From Pseudomonas helmanticensis (lineage in GTDB: Bacteria; Pseudomonadota; Gammaproteobacteria; Pseudomonadales; Pseudomonadaceae): a stretch of DNA of 64,000 nt. The DNA is taken from contig NZ_FXUY01000001.1 of assembly GCF_900182985.1 (NCBI RefSeq), positions 1,550,001 through 1,614,000 of the forward strand. The letters are read 5' to 3'. The notes beneath the pieces are model-generated. The model was not told where the DNA came from, ran no database searches, and saw nothing but the letters and a program-made list of their open reading frames with translations. The position numbers and the translations under genes are program-made. Below, in pieces: positions 44,070-53,165 of the stretch; positions within the stretch are counted from its first letter, which is position 1; each line of letters begins with the position of its first letter.

Positions 44070-46442
44070 TCATTGGATGGGTACTGCTTTGATGGTGGCG
44101 CGGGGGCCGGTGGTGGGTAATGCCGCTGGTACACCCTGCGCGGCCGTTGGCAATTGCGGCGCTTGCATGTCCGGCATTGCCCAGCTGCGTTCCGGCTGCA
44201 AACCGCTTTGGGCGCGGCGCATGAAGTCGTAGCGGTTCAGAGTGATGCTGCGCCCCGCTTCGCTGTCGCGAATGATGTACGGGCGCAAGAACACCATCAG
44301 GTTGGTCTTGGTGATCGCCCGGCGCTCGTTGCGAAACAATGCGCCGATTCCCGGAATGCTGCTCAGCCATGGCACCGCATCATTACTCTGGCTGTAGCCG
44401 TCCTGGAGCAAACCGCCAAGCACCATGATCTGCCCGTCATCAAGCAGAATGCTGGTATCGATCGCGCGTTTATTGGTAACGATGCCCGCCGACGCCGCAC
44501 TGTTCGAAGCGCGCTCGTCAATGCTGCTGACCTCCTGATAGATATCGAGCTTCACCGTACCGCCCTCGGATATCTGCGGACGCACGTTGAGCTTCAGCCC
44601 CACCTCTTCACGAGTCACCGTCTGGAACGGGTTATTACTCGTACCCCCGCCGCCAGTCACGTAGCTACCGCTGACAAACGGAATGGTCTGGCCGACAAAA
44701 ATGCTCGCCGCTTCGTTGTCGAGGGTCAGCAGATTCGGCGTCGACAACACGTTGGTGCCGCCCTTGCTCTTCAACGCCCGCGCCAGCACTTTCAAATCAA
44801 GAATCTTGCCGATCCCGGGGATATCGACGGTGCCGTTGACGTAACCCAGATTCAGCCCCTGGGGCAACACATCAATGCTGGTCTTGCCGTTGAGATTGAT
44901 CCCCGAGCCACCCAGATTCGCCCCACCGATCACGCCATTGCCGCCGAGATTGCCAGTCTGCCACTGCACGCCAAACTCACTGGCATCGTCCTCGCCGACC
45001 TCGACGATCAAGCTCTCAATCACCACCTGCGCACGGCGTTGATCAAGCAAATCAATCACCTCACGGAGATTGCGATACACCGGCTCCGGCGCGGAAATCA
45101 GCAACGTGTTGGTAGTCGCATCCGCCTGAATCGTCACCCCGCCAGCACTGAACGCAACGTTCTGCTCACTGTTCTGCGCGCCGCCACTGCCGCTGCCGGT
45201 CGAACCGCTACTGCCCTGCGCATAACTGCCGCCCGTGCTGCCGCTGTTGGTCGTGGATGTCGTGCCGCTGCTGGTCTGGCTGCCAGTCTGGCCGCTCTGC
45301 CCATTGGAATTGCTGTTGCTGCCCATCGCACTCAGCACCGATCGCGCACTGTCGCTGCTGCCGCTATCGCTCTCACCCGTGAGCAACCCACGCAACGCCT
45401 GCGCCAGTTTCGCCGCCTGCGCGTTGCGCAAATACACCACATGCAGATTGCTCGGATTGCTCTGCGCATTGTCGAGTTTGTAGATCAGGTTGCGCGCCAG
45501 CTCCGTGCGCTCCGGGCTGCCAGAGCGAATGATGATGGTGTTGGAACGCGGATCACCAATCACCGCGATTTTCTGCGTCGGATCATTGCCCGGCGCATCG
45601 AGCAACTCGGCGACCATTGGCGCGATATCGGCGGCGATGCCGTTCTGGATCTGCACCACATCGGTGTCGATTGCACTCTGGGTATCGATGCCGGCGATCA
45701 ACTGCGCCACACGGTTGAGGTTCTCGGCGTAGTCGGTGACGACGATGGTGTTGTTGCCCGGATAGGCGTTGATCGGATTGTTCGGCGAAACGATCGGGCG
45801 CAGCACCGGAATCAGGTTCACCGCGTTCTCGTATTGCAAACGAAAGGTGCGCGTGAGCATGCCGTTGCCGGCGGGTTTGCCGGGACTGTAGACCGGCCCG
45901 CCAAGCAACTTCGCATCAGCCTCCGGCACCACATGCGCGACACCGCCGACATCGACCACACTGAAACCCTGCATGCGCAACGACGCCAGCAACATGTCGT
46001 AGGCTTGGTTCGCCGGAATTTGACCTTCCGACACCAGCGTCAAAGTGCCCTTGACCCGTGGATCGACCAGAAACTGCTGACCACTGGAACGCGACAACGA
46101 GCGCACCACCGCCTGAATATCGGCATCGACAAAATTCAGCGTCACCGGCTGATTGCCCAACGGATTGCTCGCCACCGGACTGCTCGGCGCAACGGCGCCG
46201 GTGCGCGCGGTTTTACTGATGTTGTGCAGTTGCTTGGGCACCGGCCGCGCCTGGGCCTGCGCCCGCTCGCGATCAGCCACCGCATCGCCGCTGCGCTGGG
46301 TGTTGGCCAAAGGTCGACCGAGTTCGCTGTCGACCAGCAACGGCGCTTGGTGTTGTGGCGCGTTGGTGTTGCTGCACGCGCTCAGCGCCATCAGCAACAT
46401 CGGCAATGCCAGACGTGCCGGTTTGGATCCTGACCCCTTCAT
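44070..46442 (-). CDS. gspD: Type II secretion outer-membrane secretin GspD (lipidated)
   Basis: 790 residues. The signal sequence has a lipobox (ALSAC, Cys about residue 23), so this is a lipo-secretin like HxcQ, which pilots itself to the outer membrane without a GspS pilotin. N0-N3 domains run to about residue 370 ('NAYPGNNTIVVTDYAENLNR'), with a Ser/Gly/Asn-rich insertion (about 350-430) in N3. The secretin domain includes 'VLSTPNLLTLDNEAASIFVG' and 'VGLKLNVRPQISEGGTVKLD'. It overlaps gspM by 4 bp. Confidence 0.95.
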   Translation of the reverse strand: MKGSGSKPARLALPMLLMALSACSNTNAPQHQAPLLVDSELGRPLANTQRSGDAVADRERAQAQARPVPKQLHNISKTARTGAVAPSSPVASNPLGNQPVTLNFVDADIQAVVRSLSRSSGQQFLVDPRVKGTLTLVSEGQIPANQAYDMLLASLRMQGFSVVDVGGVAHVVPEADAKLLGGPVYSPGKPAGNGMLTRTFRLQYENAVNLIPVLRPIVSPNNPINAYPGNNTIVVTDYAENLNRVAQLIAGIDTQSAIDTDVVQIQNGIAADIAPMVAELLDAPGNDPTQKIAVIGDPRSNTIIIRSGSPERTELARNLIYKLDNAQSNPSNLHVVYLRNAQAAKLAQALRGLLTGESDSGSSDSARSVLSAMGSNSNSNGQSGQTGSQTSSGTTSTTNSGSTGGSYAQGSSGSTGSGSGGAQNSEQNVAFSAGGVTIQADATTNTLLISAPEPVYRNLREVIDLLDQRRAQVVIESLIVEVGEDDASEFGVQWQTGNLGGNGVIGGANLGGSGINLNGKTSIDVLPQGLNLGYVNGTVDIPGIGKILDLKVLARALKSKGGTNVLSTPNLLTLDNEAASIFVGQTIPFVSGSYVTGGGGTSNNPFQTVTREEVGLKLNVRPQISEGGTVKLDIYQEVSSIDERASNSAASAGIVTNKRAIDTSILLDDGQIMVLGGLLQDGYSQSNDAVPWLSSIPGIGALFRNERRAITKTNLMVFLRPYIIRDSEAGRSITLNRYDFMRRAQSGLQPERSWAMPDMQAPQLPTAAQGVPAALPTTGPRATIKAVPIQ

Positions 46443-46987
46443 GAAGCTTCCTTAGCGCCCAGCGCCTGATCCATGCGAACGGTGCCCGACAAAGTGCCGG
46501 CAGTGACTTCGGTCGAAGCGTTGTCGGCGCGTTGCAACCGGGCCTCGACCACTTGCAGAGAAAGTTGCGACGGTTGGCTCAACAGCCAGTCGAGCAGCGC
46601 ATCGGCCGGCGCGGCGTCGAAACTCAACTGCCATGCGCCGCCATCCGCAGCCTGTAATTGGTAATGCCCGCCGAGGCCGCTGGCCTGCAACGTTTGTTCG
46701 AGTGACGCGCCGACGCCTTGCCCGTCCGGCCGTACAACCACGTCACGCAGCAGCACTTCCAGCGCTTCGGTCTGCGCCCGCAACTTGGGCGATTCAGCCT
46801 GCCAATAAGCGATTTTTTTCAGTGGTGGCTGGATCAAAGCAACCCAGACCAGCAGGCTCAACAGCGCGATCGCCATCACGGCGATCATGCGTTTCTCGCG
46901 CAGCGCCAAGGGCTGCCAGCGCGCCTGCAACTGAGCGTTGAAGCGCTGCCACCGGGCGCGATAAACCGCCAGCGATGCCTTATTCAT
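46439..46987 (-). CDS. gspM: Type II secretion protein GspM
   Basis: 182 residues: short cytoplasmic N-terminus, one transmembrane helix ('MIAVMAIALLSLLVWVALI', about residues 34-52), and a periplasmic ferredoxin-like domain ('SLEQTLQASGLGGHYQLQAA'). ATG 46987 follows GGAG and overlaps gspL by 8 bp; the frame remains open to 47266, but that lies inside gspL. It partners GspL in the inner-membrane platform (HxcZ equivalent). Confidence 0.88.
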   Translation of the reverse strand: MNKASLAVYRARWQRFNAQLQARWQPLALREKRMIAVMAIALLSLLVWVALIQPPLKKIAYWQAESPKLRAQTEALEVLLRDVVVRPDGQGVGASLEQTLQASGLGGHYQLQAADGGAWQLSFDAAPADALLDWLLSQPSQLSLQVVEARLQRADNASTEVTAGTLSGTVRMDQALGAKEAS

Positions 46988-48155
46988 CTTCTGCTCCGCT
47001 GCTGTCATCGTTTTCGGTTGCGCTGGTTTCGCCGGACGGCCGCAAGGTCCAGCCGTCGTCATCGGCGGTAACGCTGATGCCGGCCTGGGCCAGCGCGCTT
47101 TGCCATTCCTTGTCGCTGCCCATGCGCCGGGCTTCGCTGAGCAGGCGCAACTGCAAGGTGTCGTCGACAAACGACAATTGCTCAACGCTGCCGGCCATGG
47201 ACGGCATGCCGCTGCCAGCCTGCAACACCAGGCGATTGAAGGTCTGCGCCGGATCATCCGCCGCACCTTTTTGCCGCGCGGCCAATTGCTGGCGGGCCTG
47301 TTGCAGCGGATTGAGGATCACCGGCAACTCGGGAAAAGCCTGTTTTACCCGCAGGTTCATTTGCGTTTTCAGCTGCTGGCCCTGACTGGCTTCGCGAGCG
47401 GCATACAGGTTCAAACCAATCACCCACACCGCCACGGCCAACACGCAAAGACCGATCGCCCGTCCCCAACCGCGATGCTCGCCGCGCGGCTGTTGAACCG
47501 CGCCGTGCAAACCCCAGCCCGGCAATGGCCCGGTCCAGCGCTGGGCATCGGCCATCGGCACTTCCTCGGTTGACGGCGCTTGATCACCGATCCAGTGCAA
47601 CGTAGTCCCCGGCTGCCACAGAACGCTATCGACACCGTCCTCGAACAGCGGCTGAACCCGCGCGGTCTGCACACTTTCGCGCAGCAACAGATGATCGTCC
47701 TGCACGCAGGCAACCGTCCCCGGCAACACCGGCAAACCATACGGCGCCGGATACAGACCGCGCAGGTTCTGCGCGCTGTGCTTGAGCATCTGCCCGAGCA
47801 GTTGCAAGCGCTCACGCGGCGCCCAGGCAATCTGCACCTGCCCCGCTTCGTCACGCGGACCGTGGGCGATATGCATCGCGTTGCTGTCGCCAAGCATCAA
47901 CGCCTGCGCAGCACATTGCACGGCGGCGGCGATCTTGTTGGCCGGTAATGGCGGCAAATCGATGCTCGCCAACAGACTGTCCAGCGGATGCAGAAAACAC
48001 ACCAGCGGCGGCAATTTCGGCGTCTGCGCCAATTGGCTGAGGCTGAGCCGATCCTCGCGACTAACCTGCCCTTGGCGGTCCAGCCAGGCGCAACGCAGTT
48101 CACTGTGCAGATCGAGTTCGGCCAATGGCGGCAGCGCAATTCTGAGCTGGCTCAT
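46980..48155 (-). CDS. gspL: Type II secretion protein GspL
   Basis: 391 residues. A cytoplasmic actin-like domain (residues 1-215), a transmembrane helix 'IGLCVLAVAVWVIGLNLYA' near 235, and a periplasmic domain near the C-terminus match GspL (HxcY). It anchors GspE to the membrane and pairs with GspM. Overlaps of 4 and 8 bp with neighbours indicate translational coupling. Confidence 0.9.
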   Translation of the reverse strand: MSQLRIALPPLAELDLHSELRCAWLDRQGQVSREDRLSLSQLAQTPKLPPLVCFLHPLDSLLASIDLPPLPANKIAAAVQCAAQALMLGDSNAMHIAHGPRDEAGQVQIAWAPRERLQLLGQMLKHSAQNLRGLYPAPYGLPVLPGTVACVQDDHLLLRESVQTARVQPLFEDGVDSVLWQPGTTLHWIGDQAPSTEEVPMADAQRWTGPLPGWGLHGAVQQPRGEHRGWGRAIGLCVLAVAVWVIGLNLYAAREASQGQQLKTQMNLRVKQAFPELPVILNPLQQARQQLAARQKGAADDPAQTFNRLVLQAGSGMPSMAGSVEQLSFVDDTLQLRLLSEARRMGSDKEWQSALAQAGISVTADDDGWTLRPSGETSATENDDSSGAEDE

Positions 48156-49111
48156 ACGCCCACCCGCGACCAGATCACTTGCGGCAACCGATCTTGACTG
48201 CGATGCAGCAAGGCCTCCAGACTGACCCGGCGCTGATCGCGCCGCGCTTCGCCACGCAGGCGAAACCAGTCGCTGGTGATGCCGACTTTGACGCTGGTGA
48301 TTTCCAGTTGCGGCATGCGCAAGCGGTTGACGAAATCACCGCGATTGATAAACCAGCGACCGGCATCGCGCTCATTGATCATGGCCTGCGCGCGCTCCAG
48401 CGAGAGCCCCGGCACATAAGCGGCCAACACCGGCGCGGTGGCCGTGTTGCCATTGAGCCAAGTGGTTGCCGGAATCACCGTCAGGTACGGCGCGAGTTTG
48501 CCGATGACCGCGTCATTCACACCGTCGACGCTGCGCAAATCATCGAGGCTGCGCAACATCGGTAGCGTCGGATTCTGCGGCTTGCGCGAAGCATTCGGCG
48601 ACGTCGCCCGACCGCTGTCGAACCCGGGTTTACTGCTCTCGGCAATCTGCGGATTCGACAATCGCGGATAAGAGGCGATGACCCGCTGGCTGATGCGCTG
48701 ACTCAATCCGGCGTTGACCCCGATCAACTCGCACAAGCGCTGAAACGTCTGCACCTGCGCCTCATCGACCCGCTCGTTGGCGACCAGATTGCGCAGGTTG
48801 AACTTACCCTGCTCATCCTCCAGCCGCCCTTCAAAACCCTGCGCGTTCAAGCGCTGCGCCCACGGCTGATCGAGACGCGTCAACGGATCACGCTGGCGCG
48901 CGTCCCACAATAATTGCCGGCTGATTTCCAACCCGCCCTGCACCACCCAACGCCCCTGCACGCGCTGCTGATCGGCCTCAAGACTGCGCGTCGAAATGCT
49001 CTGGCGCGTAAGCATGCCAGCGGCAATCACCGCCACCACAGCGGCGATGAGCAACGCGCTGATAATCGCCATGCCTTGTTCCTTCGCCCGGTGCGGCGAA
49101 CGGCTGTTCAT
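48152..49111 (-). CDS. gspK: Type II secretion minor pseudopilin GspK
   Basis: 319 residues with a prepilin cleavage site EQG^MAIISALLI. It lacks the usual Glu5, a hallmark of GspK, which caps the pseudopilus tip. The large helical insertion domain ('LRSVDGVNDAVIGKLAPYLT') and repeated Arg-rich tail fit the family. It is 8 bp downstream of gspG. Confidence 0.93.
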   Translation of the reverse strand: MNSRSPHRAKEQGMAIISALLIAAVVAVIAAGMLTRQSISTRSLEADQQRVQGRWVVQGGLEISRQLLWDARQRDPLTRLDQPWAQRLNAQGFEGRLEDEQGKFNLRNLVANERVDEAQVQTFQRLCELIGVNAGLSQRISQRVIASYPRLSNPQIAESSKPGFDSGRATSPNASRKPQNPTLPMLRSLDDLRSVDGVNDAVIGKLAPYLTVIPATTWLNGNTATAPVLAAYVPGLSLERAQAMINERDAGRWFINRGDFVNRLRMPQLEITSVKVGITSDWFRLRGEARRDQRRVSLEALLHRSQDRLPQVIWSRVGV

Positions 49112-49119
49112 GGCCGGCC

Positions 49120-49578
49120 TTACAACTGCCAGGAACCGATATCGGCATTCACGCCGTCGCCGTCAGGCTGACCATCGGCACCGAGACTGAAGATGTCGAT
49201 CTCGCCGTTGGCACCCGGATTGAGATATTGATAAGGACGGCCCCACGGATCGTTCGGCAAACGCTCCAGATACGAACGCCAGTTACTGTTCTTCGCATCC
49301 GCCGGACGCTCGACCAACACTTTCAAACCCTGATTCATCGACGGATAAGTACCGTGATCGAGGCGATACAACTTCAACGCCTGCATCAACCCACCAATGT
49401 CCTGCTTCGCCGCCGTCGCCCGCGCCTGATCCGGGCGGTCGAGCACCTTCGGCACCACCATCGCCGCCAAAATCCCCAGAATCACCACGACCACCATGAT
49501 CTCGATCAGGGTAAAACCCCGTTGACCCCGGGGCTTGCGCGGCAATGGTTGAAGCGGTGTGCACGGTGCGATATCCAT
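49120..49578 (-). CDS. gspG: Type II secretion major pseudopilin GspG
   Basis: 152 residues with a prepilin peptidase site RG^FTLIEIMVVV (Glu5 present) and the C-terminal calcium-loop region ('LPNDPWGRPYQYLNPGANGE', 'DIFSLGADGQPDGDG'). The leader is unusually long at about 21 residues. It is the first gene of the minus-strand secretion operon and divergent from gspI. Confidence 0.95.
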   Translation of the reverse strand: MDIAPCTPLQPLPRKPRGQRGFTLIEIMVVVVILGILAAMVVPKVLDRPDQARATAAKQDIGGLMQALKLYRLDHGTYPSMNQGLKVLVERPADAKNSNWRSYLERLPNDPWGRPYQYLNPGANGEIDIFSLGADGQPDGDGVNADIGSWQL

Positions 49579-49725
49579 CTCGACATTCCCTGGCTAGATT
49601 CGATTCGACGCGCAGTGTTGCAAGAAGATATGTCAGGGATGTTGAAAATCCTCGGGAGTTTTCGTCGTCAAGCCGTCAAGCACGCGGGTTAGCGTCGGGG
49701 GCTGTGCTTTGGCTTTGGGCCACTT

Positions 49726-50100
49726 ATGCGTGCGCGTTCCCGAGAAGCAGGTTTCACCCTGATTGAAGTGCTGGTGGCGCTGGCGATTATTGCCGTGGCC
49801 ATGTCGGCGGCCGTGCGCGTGGCGGGGTTGATGACGCAGAGCAGCGGGGTTTTAAGGGATCGGTCGGTGGCGATGATTGCGGCGCAGAGTCGGATGGCGG
49901 AGTTGCGGTTGGAAGGCAAACTACCGTTAGGAATGAAAGCTATCGATTGCGACCAAGGCCGACTATCGCTGCGCTGCGAACAGCAAATCGGCCCAGCCGA
50001 AAATGGCCGCCTACTCAAAATCGCCATCCAGGTATTCGACCGCAACCAAGACGCCCCGCCACTGGCCAAACTAGAAACCCTGCTAACCCGCCCCCTGTAG
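49726..50100 (+). CDS. gspI: Type II secretion minor pseudopilin GspI
   Basis: 124 residues with the prepilin site EAG^FTLIEVLVALAI and 'AMIAAQSRMAELRLEGKLPL', a GspI signature. It is on the opposite strand to the rest of the cluster, sharing the 147-bp divergent region with gspG. The final codon is followed by TAG taken from the leftmost bases of a REP element (CTGTAGGAGC), so the repeat supplies the stop. gspH, gspJ and gspC, which commonly accompany it, are not found downstream. Confidence 0.92.
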   Translation: MRARSREAGFTLIEVLVALAIIAVAMSAAVRVAGLMTQSSGVLRDRSVAMIAAQSRMAELRLEGKLPLGMKAIDCDQGRLSLRCEQQIGPAENGRLLKIAIQVFDRNQDAPPLAKLETLLTRPL

Positions 50101-50424
50101 GAGCTGCCGAAGGCTCGGGCCGCGATCGGACGATCTTTTGATTTTGTTTTTTGAAGGGCAGGGTCAAAAGATCGTCCGATCGCGGCCCGAGCCTTCGGCA
50201 GCTCCTACAGGTCTCAAACCCCTGCTGGCGATAGCGGTGTGCCAGACAGCAAACACGTCCCACATGTCATCGCCTATCTCTTAAAAAGGCCAGAAGCCAT
50301 CATTGCCTGACAATGGTATCTTCCTCTCCTTTTTCAAACTTCTGACAGATCATGAATAGCGCCAAAACCTCAATCCGGGCCATTGCTCCCGCACCAGGCA
50401 TCCCTGAATCAATGGATACCTGAC
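50095..50424. repeat. REP pair plus gene-free upstream region of the DUF3137-like gene
   Basis: An inverted REP pair (GTAGGAGCTGCCGAAGGCTC / GAGCCTTCGGCAGCTCCTAC) with an inner GATCGGACGATC / GATCGTCCGATC extension occupies 50095-50210. A fragment of the GCGATAGCGGTGTGCCAGAC-type repeat lies near 50228-50250. From about 50260 to 50424 nothing is recognised beyond a probable promoter for the following gene. Confidence 0.8.
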
Positions 50425-51528
50425 ATGCCCAACACATCGCAGAACGCGAGATTAAACAGATTGCTGGTTGACAGCGAAGCCAGTCTTGCCACGGCTGAAT
50501 CCAATGCCGACCTATTGAAGACGATCCAAGCGTTCGTCTCGTACAACGGCCCGCTCAAATTCAACTACACACGCGCATGGTGGTTTTTCGGCACCGGCCT
50601 GTTATTGATTGCGGGCACTGTCGCCCTTTGTTGGTTTGCGAACACCTACACCGTCGCGGTTTTTTTCTACCAGCTGGAAATTGATCCCGTCATGTTCGGC
50701 ATGGCCATTGGTTTTCTTGGCCTCGTGATTGTCGTTGGCAGTTTGATACGGATGAAATCCCAATCTAATCGCCTGCCTTCACTCAGCAACAAAATTGCTC
50801 GACTGTCCTCCTACTTCCACAACGGATTGACCGGACTGGAAGAAGACAAGCGCGTGACCCTGAACAAGCTGGACGCGCAGTTTGGCGATTACAAACGGGG
50901 CAATTACAGCCGTGAGGTGGTCACGTCAATTCGGGGGGTATTTACCGGCACGCTGCGCAAGCTCCCTTATACGTACCACCAACTGCACTACGTCAACAGA
51001 CGGACGGTGCACACCACGGTGACCGATAAAGACGGAAAAACCAAAACGGTAACTCGCGTGGTTTATGACCACTACGACCGCTACAGTCTGGTCATCGACT
51101 TTCCATGGGTTGCCGGCATATCGGTCAGATCTGATGATCACAAACAGAACGACTATCCGAGCCCCATGGACACAGCATCTCCGGATTTTAATAAAGCGTT
51201 CTGTTTGACGGGTAGCAGCGAGATTATCTGTGCGAAGTTCATCAAACCTTCGACAGTGCTGCACTTGCTGAAGGTATTCAACGTACTTCAGGTTCCGAAC
51301 CTGGAGTTCGCCGACAGTGGCAAGCTCTGCCTCAGCTTCGCCAGCAGCGACCTGCTCACGTACGGTACTCAATATTCGCTGTCTTCACCCAACGAGTTCT
51401 ACGCAGAAGTAGATGCGGGTGTTGAACTGCCGCGCTTGATGTCTGCGCTCCAATGGAGCCATGCCCTCAGTGAACTGCACGATGACAACTTTAGCGCCTC
51501 ACCTCAAAAAAACCTCCAGGAGAAGTAA
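50425..51528 (+). CDS. Membrane protein next to LemA (DUF3137-like)
   Basis: 367 residues. Two transmembrane helices are close together (about residues 55-78, 'WWFFGTGLLLIAGTVALCWF', and 89-108), followed by a long soluble domain ending in acidic and polar residues. I do not recognise the family with certainty; layout and the adjacent lemA resemble the DUF3137 proteins that accompany LemA. ATG 50425 follows GGATACC; the frame opens at 50383. It is three bases upstream of lemA and probably cotranscribed. Confidence 0.6.
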   Translation: MPNTSQNARLNRLLVDSEASLATAESNADLLKTIQAFVSYNGPLKFNYTRAWWFFGTGLLLIAGTVALCWFANTYTVAVFFYQLEIDPVMFGMAIGFLGLVIVVGSLIRMKSQSNRLPSLSNKIARLSSYFHNGLTGLEEDKRVTLNKLDAQFGDYKRGNYSREVVTSIRGVFTGTLRKLPYTYHQLHYVNRRTVHTTVTDKDGKTKTVTRVVYDHYDRYSLVIDFPWVAGISVRSDDHKQNDYPSPMDTASPDFNKAFCLTGSSEIICAKFIKPSTVLHLLKVFNVLQVPNLEFADSGKLCLSFASSDLLTYGTQYSLSSPNEFYAEVDAGVELPRLMSALQWSHALSELHDDNFSASPQKNLQEK

Positions 51529-51531
51529 GCC

Positions 51532-52101
51532 ATGGACATTATCCTCATCCTCTGCGCTGTGACTGCTGTCGTCATAATCATCGCGGGCATCAGCATCTAC
51601 AACGGCATTATTGGCGGACACAACCGAGTACAACGTGCCTGGTCGGACGTCCTCGTTTACGAACGCCAGAAGTCCAAAGTGCTCGATCAGCTGCAAAAGG
51701 TACTCGCCGACTTCATGGTCTTTGAGACCAGCCTCCTCGAAAAAATCACCGGCCTTCGCAGCGCGGTCCACGCCCTTCCTGCCGGAGCGGACGGCAATGC
51801 CCTCGGAAAAGTTGAACTCGCCTCGAAGGAACTGATGGGTGGCCTGCGCGTCGCTTTTGAAGCTTACCCTGACCTGAAAGCATCCGAAGCCGCGAACAAC
51901 ATGATGCGTGAAATCGCCGAACAACAAGAAAACGTCGGCGCGGCCATCACCATCTACAACCGCAACGTCGAACTGTTCAACAACTCCATCGAAATGTTCC
52001 CAGGCTCGGTGGTCAACGGCCTGTTCAACCAGAAAGCGCCGGTAATACCGTTCTCCGATATCGAAGCCTCGCAAGGTTTCTCTTACACGCCGAATTTCTA
52101 A
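51532..52101 (+). CDS. lemA: LemA family protein
   Basis: 189 residues: one N-terminal transmembrane helix ('IILILCAVTAVVIIIAGISI') and the helical LemA domain ('YNGIIGGHNRVQRAWSDVLV', 'AITIYNRNVELFNNSIEMFP', 'KAPVIPFSDIE'). This is the small envelope LemA, not the GacS sensor kinase that once shared the name. A good AGGAG lies 9 bases upstream. It is followed by a terminator-like hairpin. Confidence 0.93.
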   Translation: MDIILILCAVTAVVIIIAGISIYNGIIGGHNRVQRAWSDVLVYERQKSKVLDQLQKVLADFMVFETSLLEKITGLRSAVHALPAGADGNALGKVELASKELMGGLRVAFEAYPDLKASEAANNMMREIAEQQENVGAAITIYNRNVELFNNSIEMFPGSVVNGLFNQKAPVIPFSDIEASQGFSYTPNF

Positions 52102-52120
52102 CCTGCGTGATCCGTCGCAC

Positions 52121-52142
52121 CCATCACCCTTGCGGGTGATGG
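52121..52142 (+). terminator. Terminator-like hairpin after lemA
   Basis: CCATCACCC-TTGC-GGGTGATGG is a perfect 9-bp stem 19 bases past the lemA stop. No strong U-run follows, so it could be a pause or stability element. Confidence 0.55.
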
Positions 52143-52255
52143 TCGACCCCTCCCTCTTAAAATAAATCCGCCACTGACTCTCCCGGGCGAACCAACCTTA
52201 CGCCGAGCACCCAGAATCTTTGTCGAGCCTCAAAACCGGCTGGAGGAACTGTCAA

Positions 52256-52645
52256 TTGAAGGCTTCAACCCTCGTACTTGTCGCACTTTATTGCACGGGA
52301 ATCGGCGCAGCGTTTGCCAATGGCTCACAGGCGCCAAACGACAAGAGCGGGCCAGCAGGCATCGTCGTCGGTGAGCGTTTGGTTGCCGCCAAGTCCAGGC
52401 TAGTCAAACAAGGCTGGAAGCCAACGCCGATGCATACCACCGACGGCTATGAATACAGCGGCGCGGAGAAAGAGCTGGCTGCACGCAAGTTCATCGAACT
52501 GGATACCTGCTCGTTTGATAGCTCGCGCTGCATCTTGTACTACTCGAAGAAAGGCACGTGCCTACGCGTCGATACCATCGGAGAGCAGTTCAATGACATG
52601 ACGGTGACGCGATGGACCCGCGAATGTCCTGAAGCGCCTCAATAA
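52256..52645 (+). CDS. Cysteine-rich periplasmic immunity-like protein (orphan paralogue)
   Basis: 129 residues from TTG 52256, which has GGAGGA eight bases upstream; this gives a clean signal peptide (MKASTLVLVALYCTGIGAAFA). The mature part shares C-x6-C-x9-C-x21-C and 'KGTCLRVDTIGE...DMTV' with the protein at 55093, which follows a lysozyme-like effector. It is therefore probably an extra immunity protein whose effector is absent here. The family has no name I can give. The frame opens at 52220 but lacks a ribosome site there. Confidence 0.7.
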   Translation: MKASTLVLVALYCTGIGAAFANGSQAPNDKSGPAGIVVGERLVAAKSRLVKQGWKPTPMHTTDGYEYSGAEKELAARKFIELDTCSFDSSRCILYYSKKGTCLRVDTIGEQFNDMTVTRWTRECPEAPQ

Positions 52646-52805
52646 CCACACGAAAACGGCGCAGGACAGTAGCTCACCAGCCCCCACAGGTTTCAGCGCC
52701 GAACACGATTCCCGTGACCAACACAAAACCCTGTGGGAGCGGGCTAGCCCGCGAAGGCGCCAGAACGGATACCCCATCAATCAGCAGGTCATCCCGATAC
52801 GCGCA

Positions 52806-53165
52806 TCACCCCGGCAATTGCAGATTATCCAACGCCCGATTCACCGCCAGTTCCCCCAGCATGATCAACTGCGCAATCCCCGCCAGCGCCTGGCGCTGCG
52901 ATGCCGGCAACAGACTGGCAACGTTCTGCGCGAGGGTTTTGGCCGAAGCGAGCGTTTCACTGGCATCGATCAGCAGTTCTTCGGTTTTGTTGTCCGCCGT
53001 CACGGCATACATCCCACGGTTTTTACGTGGCGGTGGTGTGGAACCGGGCGGACAGAGGTAATGGTCGAGGGCGCGGTCGGCGGCTTCGTGGAGTTTGTTT
53101 GAGTCGAGGGATTCGTAGGGGGAAACTGAGTCGGTTTCGGGCGGATTGGGTGTTGGTTTGATCAT
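52806..53165 (-). CDS. DUF6124 family protein, copy 1
   Basis: 119 residues starting MIKPTPNPPETDSVSPYESL, with an acidic, Pro-rich N-terminus, 'CPPGSTPPPRKNRGMYAV', and a C-terminal helical pair ('LPASQRQALAGIAQLIMLGE'). It is a Pseudomonas-specific family of unknown function. The open frame reaches 53294, but that part belongs to the leader RNA. Start ATG 53165 has AGGAGC six bases upstream. It is nearly identical to the genes at 55673 and 58934. Confidence 0.85.
   Translation of the reverse strand: MIKPTPNPPETDSVSPYESLDSNKLHEAADRALDHYLCPPGSTPPPRKNRGMYAVTADNKTEELLIDASETLASAKTLAQNVASLLPASQRQALAGIAQLIMLGELAVNRALDNLQLPG

Noticed and set aside
43462..44370. 302-codon minus-strand frame across the gspD-gspE gap
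   Set aside because: Made of the duplicated REP composite and an off-frame gspD end; repeated peptide segments follow from the duplication.
44154..46433. 759-codon plus-strand open frame
   Set aside because: Antisense to gspD; the minus frame encodes a clear secretin.
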